Position numbers and translations under genes: made by a program
In this document: positions 49,061 to 58,656 of the stretch, piece after piece
Numbering within the stretch: position 1 is the stretch's first letter
Layout of the letters: each line of letters begins with the position of its first letter
The notes under the pieces: generated by a model
What the model was told of the DNA's origin: nothing
Seen by the model: the letters and a program-made list of their open reading frames with translations, nothing else
The model's database searches: none
From: Flavobacterium sp. LC2016-23
Lineage (GTDB): Bacteria; Bacteroidota; Bacteroidia; Flavobacteriales; Flavobacteriaceae
Assembly (NCBI RefSeq): GCF_009674775.1
Contig: NZ_WKKE01000013.1
Location: forward strand, 62,001-126,000
Length of the DNA stretch: 64,000 nt
Reading direction: 5' to 3'

Positions 49061-51244
49061 ATGAAAAAACAATTACTTCTTTTATTCCTTTTTACAACCA
49101 CTTTTGCTGTAAAAGCACAATCGTATCTGGGTTATTTTCAGGACAATTATGCCGGTGTACAAAGTGTTCTTTTTAATCCGGCTTCTATAGCCGATTCCCG
49201 TTTTAAAACCGATATCAATATCTTTTCCGTAAGCGGATCGGTACAGAATGATTTGTACGGCGTTAATGTTTTTGATGTTTATAAAGACGGTTATGATTTG
49301 GACCGTGATGCTAAAAGAACGCCTTCTGATGCCAATAACGGCCGTGCCAATTTTGATATCATGGGACCTTCTTTTATGTTTAATATTGCTCCAAAACATA
49401 CGCTGGCGGTATTTACAAGAGCCCGTTCTGTAAGCAATGTGAGAAACGTAAACGGATACCTTATTGATCAGGTGAAAAACGGACTGGATCAATCCGGAAA
49501 TTTCAACTACAATGCCGGAAACGTAAACGGAGCTTCAAATACCTGGGGCGAACTTGGTATTTCGTATGCAGCCGTTCTGTACCAGAAGAACCAGCATTTC
49601 CTGAAAGGGGGTATAACAGCCAAGTATTTACAAGGCGGTGTAAACGGATATGTACAGGGAAAAGATGTTAAAGTAACCTATGTTGAAAATACAGCTAATC
49701 CTCAGGCTGGTATTGTGGCATCCAGCGGAGAAATTACAATAGGAGCAAGTCAGGATTTTGAAGCCAAAGAAGACTATGATTTTGATTCCGGTTCAAGAGG
49801 ATTCGGTTTTGATTTCGGACTTGTTTACGAATGGCGACCGGATTACGACCAGTATGATACCAGCAGAGCAACACCTGCCGACAATAATTTCAGGGACTTA
49901 AACAAATACAAAGTTCGTTTTGGATTGTCTGTGACAGACATCGGATCTATCGATTACAGAAATGCAAAACAGGATACCTATAATGTAACCGGCGTTGTAA
50001 CACAGCAAATGATAGATGATATCGATAATATATATGACTTTTTAAACGAGCATTATACCAAAACGTCTACTTCAAAAGGAGCAAAGACCAATTTGCCCAC
50101 CGCGCTTCACGCCGATGTGGACTGGAATATGTACAACAAATTCTATCTGAATCTGAATGGAGATATCAATATGGTTTCTGCCAGTAAAGTTAACAGTTAT
50201 GGTATTGCAGACCGTGTAAGCCTGACACCGCGTTACGAAAGCAGATGGTTTAGTTTTTATGTGCCGGTAACCTGGATGGAATATACCGGTATGCAGGTGG
50301 GTTCCGGAATTCGTGCGGGAGTATTCTTTATTGGTTCGGGTTCTATTCTTAGTAATGTAGTTTCCAAAGAGTCAAAAGGAGCAGATTTCCATGTAGGAAT
50401 GAAGATTCCCGTATATGAAAAGAAATTTAAAGATACCGACGAAGACGGCGTTATTGACAAAGAGGATGCCTGCAGAAAAGTAGCCGGACCGGCAGAAAAT
50501 AACGGTTGCCCGTGGCCGGATACCGATGGCGATAAAGTTTTTGATAAAGACGATGCCTGCCCGGACACCAAGGGCCCGGCAGAAAATAAAGGTTGTCCGT
50601 GGAAAGATACTGACGGAGATACTTTATTAGACAATGTTGATGCCTGTCCTGCAGTAGCGGGTCCGGTAGAAAACAAAGGCTGTCCTTGGCCGGATACCGA
50701 TAAAGACGGCGTTCTGGATAAAGACGATGCGTGTATTGATGTTCCGGGTCTGGCAGAAAACAAAGGCTGTCCGATTTTAGATACAGATAAAGATGGTCTT
50801 AATGATAAAGAAGATGATTGTCCTTTATTGGCAGGTCCGATAGCGAATAAAGGCTGTCCGGAAGTTTCGAAAGCGACTTTAGAGCAATTGCGTGTAGAGG
50901 CAAAATCGATCTTTTTTACCACCGGTAAAGCTACTCTTAATGCTGCCAGAAAAGAAGAAACATCAGGAAGACTGGACGCTATCAAAGAGATATTGAAAAA
51001 TTATCCAAATGCTAAATTTGCCATTAACGGTCATACGGATAATGTAGGAAATGCAAAAGCCAATCAGAAATTATCAGAAGCCAGAGCAAAAGTAATCATG
51101 GATCTTTTGATTGAAAAAGGCGTAAATCCTGCTAATTTAACATCTCAGGGATTTGGAGCTACAAAACCGGTGAAGTCAAACAAAACTGCTTCAGGAAGAG
51201 CTGAAAACAGAAGAACCGAAATTGTTTATTTAGGGAATCTGTAA
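49061..51244 (+). CDS. OmpA family protein with DUF5723 barrel and TSP3 repeats
   Basis: 727 residues: signal peptide (about 1-19, VKAQ), a DUF5723-type outer-membrane barrel (about 20-460; YAGVQSVLFNPASIADSRFK opening), then five thrombospondin type-3-like Ca-binding repeats of the DTDGDKVFDKDDACPDTKGP form (about 465-600), and a C-terminal OmpA domain (INGHTDNVGNAKANQKLSEA). It links the outer membrane to peptidoglycan. The Asp-rich repeats should be calcium dependent. Divergent from dps, with its own terminator. Confidence 0.9.
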   Translation: MKKQLLLLFLFTTTFAVKAQSYLGYFQDNYAGVQSVLFNPASIADSRFKTDINIFSVSGSVQNDLYGVNVFDVYKDGYDLDRDAKRTPSDANNGRANFDIMGPSFMFNIAPKHTLAVFTRARSVSNVRNVNGYLIDQVKNGLDQSGNFNYNAGNVNGASNTWGELGISYAAVLYQKNQHFLKGGITAKYLQGGVNGYVQGKDVKVTYVENTANPQAGIVASSGEITIGASQDFEAKEDYDFDSGSRGFGFDFGLVYEWRPDYDQYDTSRATPADNNFRDLNKYKVRFGLSVTDIGSIDYRNAKQDTYNVTGVVTQQMIDDIDNIYDFLNEHYTKTSTSKGAKTNLPTALHADVDWNMYNKFYLNLNGDINMVSASKVNSYGIADRVSLTPRYESRWFSFYVPVTWMEYTGMQVGSGIRAGVFFIGSGSILSNVVSKESKGADFHVGMKIPVYEKKFKDTDEDGVIDKEDACRKVAGPAENNGCPWPDTDGDKVFDKDDACPDTKGPAENKGCPWKDTDGDTLLDNVDACPAVAGPVENKGCPWPDTDKDGVLDKDDACIDVPGLAENKGCPILDTDKDGLNDKEDDCPLLAGPIANKGCPEVSKATLEQLRVEAKSIFFTTGKATLNAARKEETSGRLDAIKEILKNYPNAKFAINGHTDNVGNAKANQKLSEARAKVIMDLLIEKGVNPANLTSQGFGATKPVKSNKTASGRAENRRTEIVYLGNL

Positions 51245-51264
51245 GTGATACAGAATATAATACC

Positions 51265-51299
51265 AAAAAGCCATTCTTAATTGAGTGGCTTTTTTTATT
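51265..51299 (+). terminator. terminator of the OmpA/TSP3 gene
   Basis: AAAAAGCCA / TGGCTTTTTTT hairpin, 21 bases past the stop. Confidence 0.8.
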
Positions 51300-51358
51300 T
51301 TTGCATACTTCTAAAAAAGAACTGCTTCTTACCAATTAGAAGGACTAAAAAATCAAGA

Positions 51359-52177
51359 ATGACTACACAACAACTACACGAACAAATTCTTCTGAAAAAA
51401 TCATTTTTATGCGTTGGATTAGATCCTGATTTAACGAAGATTCCACCTCACTTATTAGAAACCGAAGATCCGATTTTCGAATTCAATAAAGCCATAATCG
51501 ATGCGACACACGATTTGACGGTGGGATACAAACCTAACACAGCTTTTTTTGAAGCGTATGGTATAAAAGGATGGCTTTCGCTTCAGAAAACGATTAATTA
51601 CATCAACGAAAAGCACCCCGATATTTTTACCATTGCCGATGCCAAACGCGGCGATATCGGAAACACTTCCAGCATGTACGCCAAAGCTTTTTTTGAAGAT
51701 TTAAATTTTGACAGTGTAACCGTTGCACCTTATATGGGAAAAGATTCTGTGGAACCTTTTCTGGCTTTCGAAAATAAACACACCATCATGCTGGCTTTGA
51801 CTTCTAATGAAGGTGCTTTCGATTTCCAAACCCTGACTACAAACGGAAAAGAATTGTACAAACAGGTGCTGGAAACGTCCAAAACATGGAAAAACAGCGA
51901 AAACCTGATGTACGTGGTAGGGGCAACCAAAGCAGAATATTTTGCAGACATCAGGAAAATTGTTCCGGACAGCTTCTTACTGGTTCCCGGAATCGGCGCT
52001 CAGGGCGGAAGTTTGTCTGAAGTTTGCCAATACGGAATGAATGATAAAATTGGTCTTCTGGTCAATTCTGCCAGAGCGATTATCTACGCTTCCAATGGAA
52101 CTGATTTTGCGGAGAAAGCACGAGAAGAAGCGTTGAAAGTACAGCAGGAAATGGCATCGATTATTGGTGCTAAATAG
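51359..52177 (+). CDS. pyrF: orotidine 5'-phosphate decarboxylase
   Basis: From the ATG at 51359, 272 residues. The frame extends 26 codons upstream, but those overlap the terminator and look non-coding. The catalytic motif [16 protein letters not shown] (D94, K96, D99) is that of the type 2 PyrF branch, with [16 protein letters not shown] at the start and [15 protein letters not shown] later. It makes UMP from OMP in pyrimidine synthesis. Monocistronic here. Confidence 0.96.
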   Translation: MTTQQLHEQILLKKSFLCVGLDPDLTKIPPHLLETEDPIFEFNKAIIDATHDLTVGYKPNTAFFEAYGIKGWLSLQKTINYINEKHPDIFTIADAKRGDIGNTSSMYAKAFFEDLNFDSVTVAPYMGKDSVEPFLAFENKHTIMLALTSNEGAFDFQTLTTNGKELYKQVLETSKTWKNSENLMYVVGATKAEYFADIRKIVPDSFLLVPGIGAQGGSLSEVCQYGMNDKIGLLVNSARAIIYASNGTDFAEKAREEALKVQQEMASIIGAK

Positions 52178-52223
52178 TTTTTTTTCAGGTTTTAAGTTTC
52201 AGGTTGCTTTACTTTGAACATAA

Positions 52224-52294
52224 TTTAACCGCAAGGTTCACAAAGAAAAAGCTTTGCGTTCTTAGCGTAAAACCTTGCGGACTTCGCGGTTAAA
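52224..52294. repeat. R2 palindromic element (TTTAACCGC...GCGGTTAAA)
   Basis: Starts TTTAACCGCAAGG and ends with its inverse around a CAAAG/CTTTGCG inner stem. First of at least four R2 copies between 52.2 and 55.7 kb. Confidence 0.8.
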
Positions 52295-52340
52295 CAACAT
52301 GAAACCTGAAACAAAGAAAACCTGAAACAAAAAAAATTAA

Positions 52341-53141
52341 ATGAAACAATTCTCAGATCAGCTTGGCACTTTGCATTCTTTCGAAACGGCACCAAAACGC
52401 ATTATTTCGCTGGTTCCTTCCCAGACCGAATTATTATACGATTTAGGTTTAGAAGAAAAAATCATCGGAATCACCAAGTTCTGCGTGCATCCCTATCATT
52501 TAAAGTCAACGAAGAAAGTAGTAGGCGGAACGAAGAAAATTCACTTCGAAAAAATAAAACTGTTGCAGCCGGATATTATCATTTGCAATAAAGAAGAGAA
52601 TACGGCTGAGATGGTAGCGCAACTCAGCACCATCTGTCCGGTTTGGGTCACCAATATCGTGACGCTGGAAGATAATTTCCAAATGATTAGCGATTTTGGC
52701 CAGGTCTTCAATTGCAGGACCGAAGCGCAAAAGTGGAACAACAAACTGGCTTTCGCTTTGAGCGATTTCAAAAAATACATGGCCGATATTCCGGTTAAAA
52801 AAGCGGCTTATTTTATCTGGAAAAATCCCTACATGGTGGCCGGAACTGATACGTATATCAATGTATTATTAAAGCTGAATCATTTTCAGAATATTTACGA
52901 AGACAAAGGACGCTATCCTGAAATAGAGCTTAAAAAAATGCGTCTGGAAGGCGATCCCGATTTGGTTTTTCTTTCATCGGAACCTTATCCTTTTAAAGAA
53001 GAAGACGCTTTTGAAATCGGACGTTTTACGCATCACGCCAAAACTATTTTCGTAGACGGCGAAATGTTCTCCTGGCACGGAAGCCGCTTGTTAAAGGCTT
53101 TTCCGTATTTTAAAATCCTGCACGAAAGATTAAGGGATTAA
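52341..53141 (+). CDS. BtuF/helical-backbone metal-receptor binding protein
   Basis: 266 residues with PKRIISLVPSQTELLYDLGL and EEKIIGITKFCVHPYHLKST, the N-terminal lobe of the TroA/BtuF fold (cobalamin or iron-siderophore binding), and the second lobe ending with RFTHHAKTIFVDGEMFSWHG. There is no signal peptide or lipobox at the start, so it may be cytoplasmic or the family's signal-less branch. No ABC transporter genes adjoin it. Ligand unknown. Confidence 0.85.
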   Translation: MKQFSDQLGTLHSFETAPKRIISLVPSQTELLYDLGLEEKIIGITKFCVHPYHLKSTKKVVGGTKKIHFEKIKLLQPDIIICNKEENTAEMVAQLSTICPVWVTNIVTLEDNFQMISDFGQVFNCRTEAQKWNNKLAFALSDFKKYMADIPVKKAAYFIWKNPYMVAGTDTYINVLLKLNHFQNIYEDKGRYPEIELKKMRLEGDPDLVFLSSEPYPFKEEDAFEIGRFTHHAKTIFVDGEMFSWHGSRLLKAFPYFKILHERLRD

Positions 53142-53164
53142 ATTCCAGTTTTTTGATTGTGGTG

Positions 53165-53290
53165 ATTAACCGCAAAGTTCCCAAAGTTTTTTATTTCAGA
53201 AGCTTGTAAAAACGCAAAGCTTTATGTATAAAACTTTGCGAACCTTGCGTATCCCGATAGCTATCGGGATTGCGTACTTTGCGGTTAAAT
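53165..53290. repeat. R2 palindromic element with inner CCCGATAGC hairpin
   Basis: ATTAACCGCAAAGTTCCC... to ...GTACTTTGCGGTTAAAT. It holds a perfect ATCCCGATAGCTATCGGGAT hairpin (about 53251-53270) that also occurs on its own near 21.2 and (as a variant) 18.6 kb. Confidence 0.8.
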
Positions 53291-53294
53291 GAAC

Positions 53295-54215
53295 CTAATT
53301 AAACGAACTTCTGAATTCTAAAGGCGAAAGATTGGTTTTGCTTTTGAATAATTTATTGAAGGACTGCGGATATTCAAAGCCCAATTGAAAAGCGGTTTCA
53401 CTGACACTTAAGGAAGTGGTGGTAAGCAGCTCTTTGGCCTTGGCTATAATTTTGTCGTGAATATGGTGCTGTGTGCTTTGTCCGGTTAGGGAACGTAACA
53501 TATCGCTCAAATAATTAGGGGAAACATGCAGTTCATCAGAGAGATACGCGACAGTTGGTAAACCTAGCTTTTGTACTTTATCACTTTCAAAATAATCGGA
53601 TAAAAGATTTTCCAATTGACTCAGGAGCGTGTTATTGGCACTTTTTCGTGTAATAAATTGTCGGTTGTAAAATCGATTGCAGTAATTAAGGAGTAATTCG
53701 ATATGCGAAACCATGACATCCTGACTAAAAGCATCGATAGACGAACGATATTCCTGCTCGATATTTTTCATAATTCCTGTAATCATCGTCTGTTCCTTTT
53801 CTGACAGGTGCAGTGCTTCGCTCACAGCGTAAGAAAAATAGCTGTACTCTTTGATCTTTTTTGCCAAAGCATAATTCTGAATAAAATCAGGATGTATGAC
53901 CAGCATCGCGCCATAGACGGCACTGTCTACACTCACTTCAGTCGAAATCACCTGTCCCGGAGACATAAAAGTCATGACCCCTTCGTCAAAATCATAAAAA
54001 TTTTGCCCGTATTTCATTTTTCCGGTAAAGCCTTTTTTGATACAAACGGTATAAAAAGAATAGACCACACTTTTTAAATTATCATCAAAATGACAGGTAA
54101 TCTTGCTCAGATCCACAAAGCTTACCAAAGGGTGTTCCGGCTTTGGAATTTTTAGTAACGAATGCATTTCTGAAATCGAATGAATCGTGTAAGGGGTATG
54201 AACTTCTTTTTTCAT
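53295..54215 (-). CDS. AraC family transcriptional regulator
   Basis: 306 residues. N-terminal cupin-like sensor (about 15-170; YSFYTVCIKKGFTGKMKYGQ, FMSPGQVISTEVSVDS) and a C-terminal AraC double HTH (LPTVAYLSDELHVSPNYLSD MLRSLTGQS, then LSVSETAFQLGFEYPQSFNK LFKSKTNLSP). Downstream of and on the same strand as the aldo/keto reductase, which it may control. Effector unknown. Confidence 0.9.
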   Translation of the reverse strand: MKKEVHTPYTIHSISEMHSLLKIPKPEHPLVSFVDLSKITCHFDDNLKSVVYSFYTVCIKKGFTGKMKYGQNFYDFDEGVMTFMSPGQVISTEVSVDSAVYGAMLVIHPDFIQNYALAKKIKEYSYFSYAVSEALHLSEKEQTMITGIMKNIEQEYRSSIDAFSQDVMVSHIELLLNYCNRFYNRQFITRKSANNTLLSQLENLLSDYFESDKVQKLGLPTVAYLSDELHVSPNYLSDMLRSLTGQSTQHHIHDKIIAKAKELLTTTSLSVSETAFQLGFEYPQSFNKLFKSKTNLSPLEFRSSFN

Positions 54216-54279
54216 AGCAAAATAGTTAAAGAAACAGTACAGGAAAAGCTATCGTAAAGATAACTTTTCCTGCGGATTT

Positions 54280-55290
54280 TTATTGATCAATTCCGGCCAT
54301 ATTGGCCTCATCATATCGGGCGCCGGTTTGTGTACCAAGCGGAATGATATTTTCTAAACGTTTCATTTCGTCTTCCGTCAGCAACATCTGGGCGGCTGCA
54401 ATGTTTTGCTCCACGTATTTTACACGTTTTGTTCCCGGAATGGCTACTATATTTTTAGTCGCAATCCACGAAAGCGCGAGCTGAGAAGCGGTAATTTGTT
54501 TTTCTTCCGCTAATTTTTCGATTTCCTTTACCAATTCAATATTCTTCTGAAATTGCTCTCCCTGAAAACGCGGGATGCTTTTTCGGAAATCATTTTCAGG
54601 AAAATCATCAGGGCTTTTAATGTCTCCGGAAAGAAAACCCCTGCCAAGCGGTGAGTAGGCCACAAAACCAATTCCTAATTCTTTCAGAGTATTCAGAATA
54701 CCGGATTCCTCAACCGTTCTTTCAAATAGAGAATATTCGGTTTGTACCGCTGTTAAAGGATGAATCTGATGTGCTTTACGAATCGTTTCCGATGAGACTT
54801 CAGAGAGTCCGATGTAGCCTATTTTGCCTTCTTTTACCAAATCCGACATCGCTTGAACCGTCTCTTCAATTGGCGTATGCGGATCAAGACGGTGCAAATA
54901 ATACAAATCGATATAGTCGGTTCCTAAGTTTTTCAGGGAACGTTCTACGGCTTTTTTCACATAGTCCTTTTTACCGTTAAATTGCCAGGTCAGCTGTTCG
55001 TTATCGTCTATCTCATAACCAAATTTGGTAGCGATAGTGTACGCATTTCGATTTCCTTTTATGGCTTTTGCAATCAGTCTTTCGTTAAATAAGGGGCCAT
55101 ATAAATCGGCTGTATCCAAAAAGTTACCTCCTAATTCAAGCGAACGGTGGATCGTGGCTATTGCTTCGGTTTCATCGGCTTTTCCGTAAATATCCATTCC
55201 GGCAATCTGCGTCATGCCCATACAGCCCAAACCAATATTCGGAACCATAAGTCCCTGATTCCCTAATTTAATTTTTTGTATTGTACTCAT
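54280..55290 (-). CDS. aldo/keto reductase
   Basis: 336 residues of the AKR fold (TIM barrel). Catalytic tetrad: Asp-Tyr in GGNFLDTADLYGPLFNERLI (Tyr), Lys in AYTIATKFGYEID and His in LYYLHRLDPHTP. NADP-binding end IVAIPGTKRVKYVEQNIAA. The YajO/AKR13-like group is likely; the carbonyl substrate is unknown. An AraC regulator follows on the same strand, 64 bp after the stop. Confidence 0.92.
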   Translation of the reverse strand: MSTIQKIKLGNQGLMVPNIGLGCMGMTQIAGMDIYGKADETEAIATIHRSLELGGNFLDTADLYGPLFNERLIAKAIKGNRNAYTIATKFGYEIDDNEQLTWQFNGKKDYVKKAVERSLKNLGTDYIDLYYLHRLDPHTPIEETVQAMSDLVKEGKIGYIGLSEVSSETIRKAHQIHPLTAVQTEYSLFERTVEESGILNTLKELGIGFVAYSPLGRGFLSGDIKSPDDFPENDFRKSIPRFQGEQFQKNIELVKEIEKLAEEKQITASQLALSWIATKNIVAIPGTKRVKYVEQNIAAAQMLLTEDEMKRLENIIPLGTQTGARYDEANMAGIDQ

Positions 55291-55392
55291 AAGTGCTGTT
55301 TTAAATTTTAACTCAAAAATTAATAGAGCAAAGATCTGGCAACATTAGTTTTAGGAAGTATCTAAATCTCGTTTAGTTGTATCCAAAATGCA

Positions 55393-55680
55393 TTTAACCG
55401 CGAGGCAATTTAACCGCAAGGCACGCAAAGGTTTTTTACATGGATGGTCTCATTAAAACGCAAAGTTCGCAAAGCTATATGATAACCTTGCGAACTTTGC
55501 GAAAAATCCCTGCGTGCTTTGCGGTTAAATCTCGTGTAGTTGTTTAACCGTAAAGCACGCAAAGAATTTTACAATGTATAATTTTATAAAACGCAAAGTT
55601 CGCAAAGCTTTGTGATATAAACCTTGCGAACTTTGCGAAAACTTTGCGAACCTTGCGTTTAAATCTCATAAAGTATTGCA
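55393..55680. repeat. two R2 palindromic elements in tandem
   Basis: First copy about 55408-55529: outer arms TTTAACCGCAAGGCACGCA / TGCGTGCTTTGCGGTTAAA, inner arms CGCAAAGTTCGCAAAGC / CCTTGCGAACTTTGCG. Second copy about 55545-55662, TTTAACCGTAAAGCACGCAA to TTGCGTTTAAATC. Part of the 934-bp stretch without a large gene (55291-56224). Confidence 0.85.
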
Positions 55681-55732
55681 ACCTGAAACTTTAAACCTGA
55701 AACAAAAAAAACAAAAACTAATAAAAAAAAGA

Positions 55733-55759
55733 ATGCCGGCATCTCGAAGACGCCGGCAT
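55733..55759 (-). terminator. strong terminator not linked to a large gene
   Basis: ATGCCGGC / GCCGGCAT stem with an A8 tract on the left (T-run on minus), about 465 bases past the purU stop, which has its own terminator. It implies a separate minus-strand transcript. Confidence 0.7.
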
Positions 55760-55762
55760 CAT

Positions 55763-55822
55763 TTAACTAACCAAAACCAAAATAATAAATAACCAGTTTA
55801 TTACATTACAAAGATCAGACAT
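55763..55822 (-). CDS. possible 19-residue hydrophobic peptide
   Basis: Read on minus from the ATG at 55822: MSDLCNVINWLFIILVLVS, then a stop three bases before the terminator stem. A polar start followed by a single membrane-helix-like stretch. Too short for ordinary gene prediction and without a visible promoter. It could be chance or a small peptide/RNA gene. Low confidence. Confidence 0.3.
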   Translation of the reverse strand: MSDLCNVINWLFIILVLVS

Positions 55823-56140
55823 ATATGAATCGTAAGCTGTTAAGGTTTTGTTATTACTTTGTTGGACATAAGTTAAGATTTTTAGATCCCGCTATCTGAG
55901 TATTCTGCACTGTTTGAATAACTTTTGGTTATTAAAATACAACGACAATCAGTTTTATTTATGAATATCGAAAAGCTTTCTCTTTTTGTTTGGTAAAAGG
56001 TTAAATGTCAGAAGTATAGGTTCTGATGGATTTTTAACAATTGAATGAAGAAATACGATTTATAAGGTGTTTAAAATCAGGTGCAAAGGTTCAGAGTGGC
56101 AAAGGTTCAAAGGTTTTTAAGTTATGAATTTACATGTGTT
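55823..56140. other. remaining gap before purU
   Basis: No coding sequence that I can support. AT-rich with short repeat words (CAAAGGTTCAGAGTGGCAAA, about 56089-56115). May be the transcript body or leader of the terminator at 55733. Confidence 0.4.
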
Positions 56141-56162
56141 CTGTGCCGAAACTTCAAAAATA

Positions 56163-56195
56163 AAACCCGACAGGTTTTTAAAGTCTGTCGGGTTT
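56163..56195 (-). terminator. purU terminator
   Basis: AAACCCGACAG / CTGTCGGGTTT hairpin, 30 bases past the purU stop. Similar to the palindrome at 7435. Confidence 0.8.
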
Positions 56196-56224
56196 GTTTT
56201 TATTAAAGTGATCTGTTAAATTTT

Positions 56225-57079
56225 CTAAGAGAAAACAACCGTTTTATTGCTGTACACCATCGTTTTGCGTTCTGCATGAAGTTTGATGGCACGCGCGAGA
56301 ACAATTCGTTCGAGATCGCGGCCTTTCATAATAAAATCTTCTACGGAGTGAATATGCGAAACTCTCGCAATATCCTGTTCAATGATCGGACCTTCATCTA
56401 ATTCTTCGGTCACATAATGACTGGTGGCCCCAATAATCTTCACTCCGCGTTTAAAAGCCGAATGATACGGTTTTGCACCCGGGAACGCTGGTAAGAACGA
56501 ATGATGAATATTGATAATTTTATTCTCGTAAAGGGAAATCAGTTTTGGGGTGATAATCTGCATATAACGCGCCAGAACGATAAAATTGATATGATATCGG
56601 TTCAGTAATTCAATTTGTTTGGCTTCACCTTCTTCTTTATTGTCTTTCGTAAAAGGTACGCAGTGAAACGGAATATCAAAACGTTCTGCAATCGATCGCA
56701 AATCGTTATGATTGCTGATGATTACCGGAATTTCAACGTTCAGTTCATCGGCACTGTAACGGCCCAAAATGTCAAACAAACAATGATCGTATTTAGACAC
56801 AAACAAAGCCATTTTAGGCTTTTGCTCCTGATTGTACAAATCCCAGGACATATCAAAATCCGTAGCGATTGTTTCCTGAAACTCTGTTTTTATGGCTTCA
56901 ATGCTGCTGTTGTAATTCGCAAATTCACATTCAAGACGCATGAAAAAAACATTTTGTTCCACATCAACATGCTGATCGATATAAATAATATTTCCTTCTA
57001 CTTTAGCAATAAAAGTAGTAACTGCAGCGATAATTCCTTTTTGGTCTTTACAGTGAATCAGAATCGTTATTTTTTGCAT
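56225..57079 (-). CDS. purU: formyltetrahydrofolate deformylase
   Basis: 284 residues. N-terminal ACT domain (about 1-80, KITILIHCKDQKGIIAAVTT F) and a C-terminal formyltransferase-like domain with NIHHSFLPAFPGAKPYHSAF and the catalytic-Asp region ELDEGPIIEQD. It hydrolyses 10-formyl-THF to formate and THF, balancing one-carbon units and purine synthesis. The region upstream holds short GGTTAATCG repeats (57089-57118). Confidence 0.95.
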   Translation of the reverse strand: MQKITILIHCKDQKGIIAAVTTFIAKVEGNIIYIDQHVDVEQNVFFMRLECEFANYNSSIEAIKTEFQETIATDFDMSWDLYNQEQKPKMALFVSKYDHCLFDILGRYSADELNVEIPVIISNHNDLRSIAERFDIPFHCVPFTKDNKEEGEAKQIELLNRYHINFIVLARYMQIITPKLISLYENKIINIHHSFLPAFPGAKPYHSAFKRGVKIIGATSHYVTEELDEGPIIEQDIARVSHIHSVEDFIMKGRDLERIVLARAIKLHAERKTMVYSNKTVVFS

Positions 57080-57202
57080 TTAGGTTATATGGTTAATCGG
57101 TTAATCGTTTATCTGGTTAATCGCTTGATAGTTGCTTGTTAAATTGTTATCCCGGTCATCCCGATTTAACAAATAACCGATTTAACGGTTAAACGGTAAA
57201 AA

Positions 57203-57922
57203 TTATTTTCCGTCCTGCATCGCAAAAACACTTTTTAATAAAGGTGTTGTTCTTGCGCTGATATTAGTACGGATTTCTTTTTCTTCCACGGCGATCATTT
57301 TAAAAACACCTACTAAAGCCTTGTTGGTGGTGTAGTCGGTTAGATCCGGGTTTACTTTTTTAACTAATGGGATCGTGTTGTATTTATTGATAATTTTAGT
57401 CCAAACCACATCGGCGCCTACTTTTTCGAACGAGCTTTTGATTACCGGATTAAATTTTCCGTACAAAGCTGTGGTCGTACTGTTTTGCAGATAGCTGGTG
57501 GCAGCACTGTCGTTTCCTAATAAGATATTTTTAGCATCTGTAAAAGACATATTTTTTACTGCCGAAACAAATATAGGTGTGGCTTCTTTTACCGCATCTT
57601 CTGCAGCGCGGTTCAAGACTTTGATTCCTTCGTCTGCAAGAGAGCTTAATCCTATTTTTCGTAAGGTAGCATCTACTTTTTGAAGTTCTTCCGGCATTAA
57701 GATTTTCACGGCTTCATTTTTGTAAAAACCGTCAACAGCAGTTAGTTTGCTAACCTGTTGTGTAATTCCTTTATTTAAAGCTTCTTTTAAACCGGAAGCA
57801 ATGTCAACACCTCCAACTCCTGGAAACTGTGAAGATAATTGCGGTAACTGGTTTAAAGTTTGTTGTACCTGTGCACATGAAGTAAGCGAAAAGGCAAATG
57901 CCAGAATGATAATCTTTTTCAT
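57203..57922 (-). CDS. DUF4197 lipoprotein
   Basis: 239 residues with lipobox LTSC (Cys16). The mature part has GVDIASGLKEALNKGITQQV and LMPEELQKVDATLRKIGLSS LAD, the DUF4197 helical pattern, ending in DYTTNKALVGVFKMIAVEEK. Periplasmic-facing lipoprotein of unknown function, common in Bacteroidota and Proteobacteria. Single gene. Confidence 0.9.
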   Translation of the reverse strand: MKKIIILAFAFSLTSCAQVQQTLNQLPQLSSQFPGVGGVDIASGLKEALNKGITQQVSKLTAVDGFYKNEAVKILMPEELQKVDATLRKIGLSSLADEGIKVLNRAAEDAVKEATPIFVSAVKNMSFTDAKNILLGNDSAATSYLQNSTTTALYGKFNPVIKSSFEKVGADVVWTKIINKYNTIPLVKKVNPDLTDYTTNKALVGVFKMIAVEEKEIRTNISARTTPLLKSVFAMQDGK

Positions 57923-58076
57923 TTATTGGGGATTTATTAAGTTTCAAAAATACTACTTATTCAAAAACAAAGCCACAATTTTATTTCAGCAGCAGAAACA
58001 ATTTGTTTTAGAATTAACAATAGTTTCCGTATTCCTGTTTTTTGTGTAAAACTCAGTTAGAATTAAGCCATTTTCT

Positions 58077-58637
58077 TCAGGGCCAGTACATCCTAACCGA
58101 GTAATTCCAGTAGGTTTTGCTGGAGATATAAAAAGGTTCTTTTTCGGGTATAGGCTGCTTATTACTGTCAAAAAGTTTTACTCTGATGATTTGTTCTTTG
58201 CTATCGTCTGTAAGATCAATGTTTCCCTCAGCAGCGTCTATCAATTTCTTTTTCTTCAGGTATTCGTTTTTTTTCTCGATTGTAAATGTTGTTATGGCTT
58301 CATTTTGAGAGGCTCGTTCACCGGCCAATTTTCCCTGCAGATCGAAAGTTTCTATTTTTTGCAGTTCATTATTCTGGTACGAGAACAATTGAAAAGCAAT
58401 GCCGCCATGCTGTAACTGAAGTTTATGATGAAATAACCGAAAACGAAGCACCTGATTTTTGGGATTGGTATATTCGATCGCACCATTTCCTTCTGCATCT
58501 ATAGTGTTGGATAAAACTTTGTTTGGTTTTGAAAACTGCGCAATTCGTTCGGTATGCGTATGATATCTTGCATCAGATTGCGCTGATAGGAGAAAAGTGC
58601 TTAAAAGGCTAAAGCTTAAAAGTAAGAATGATTTCAT
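58077..58637 (-). CDS. secreted hypothetical protein
   Basis: 186 residues with a signal peptide (about 1-20, LSAQ). The mature domain is Lys/Gln/Asn-rich and beta-predicted (NGAIEYTNPKNQVLRFRLFH, LQHGGIAFQLFSYQNNELQK); no motif I recognise. Same strand as, and 19 bp downstream of, the Coa1-like gene; possibly one operon. Confidence 0.65.
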   Translation of the reverse strand: MKSFLLLSFSLLSTFLLSAQSDARYHTHTERIAQFSKPNKVLSNTIDAEGNGAIEYTNPKNQVLRFRLFHHKLQLQHGGIAFQLFSYQNNELQKIETFDLQGKLAGERASQNEAITTFTIEKKNEYLKKKKLIDAAEGNIDLTDDSKEQIIRVKLFDSNKQPIPEKEPFYISSKTYWNYSVRMYWP

Positions 58638-58656
58638 GGAATGTTATTTTCAGGTA

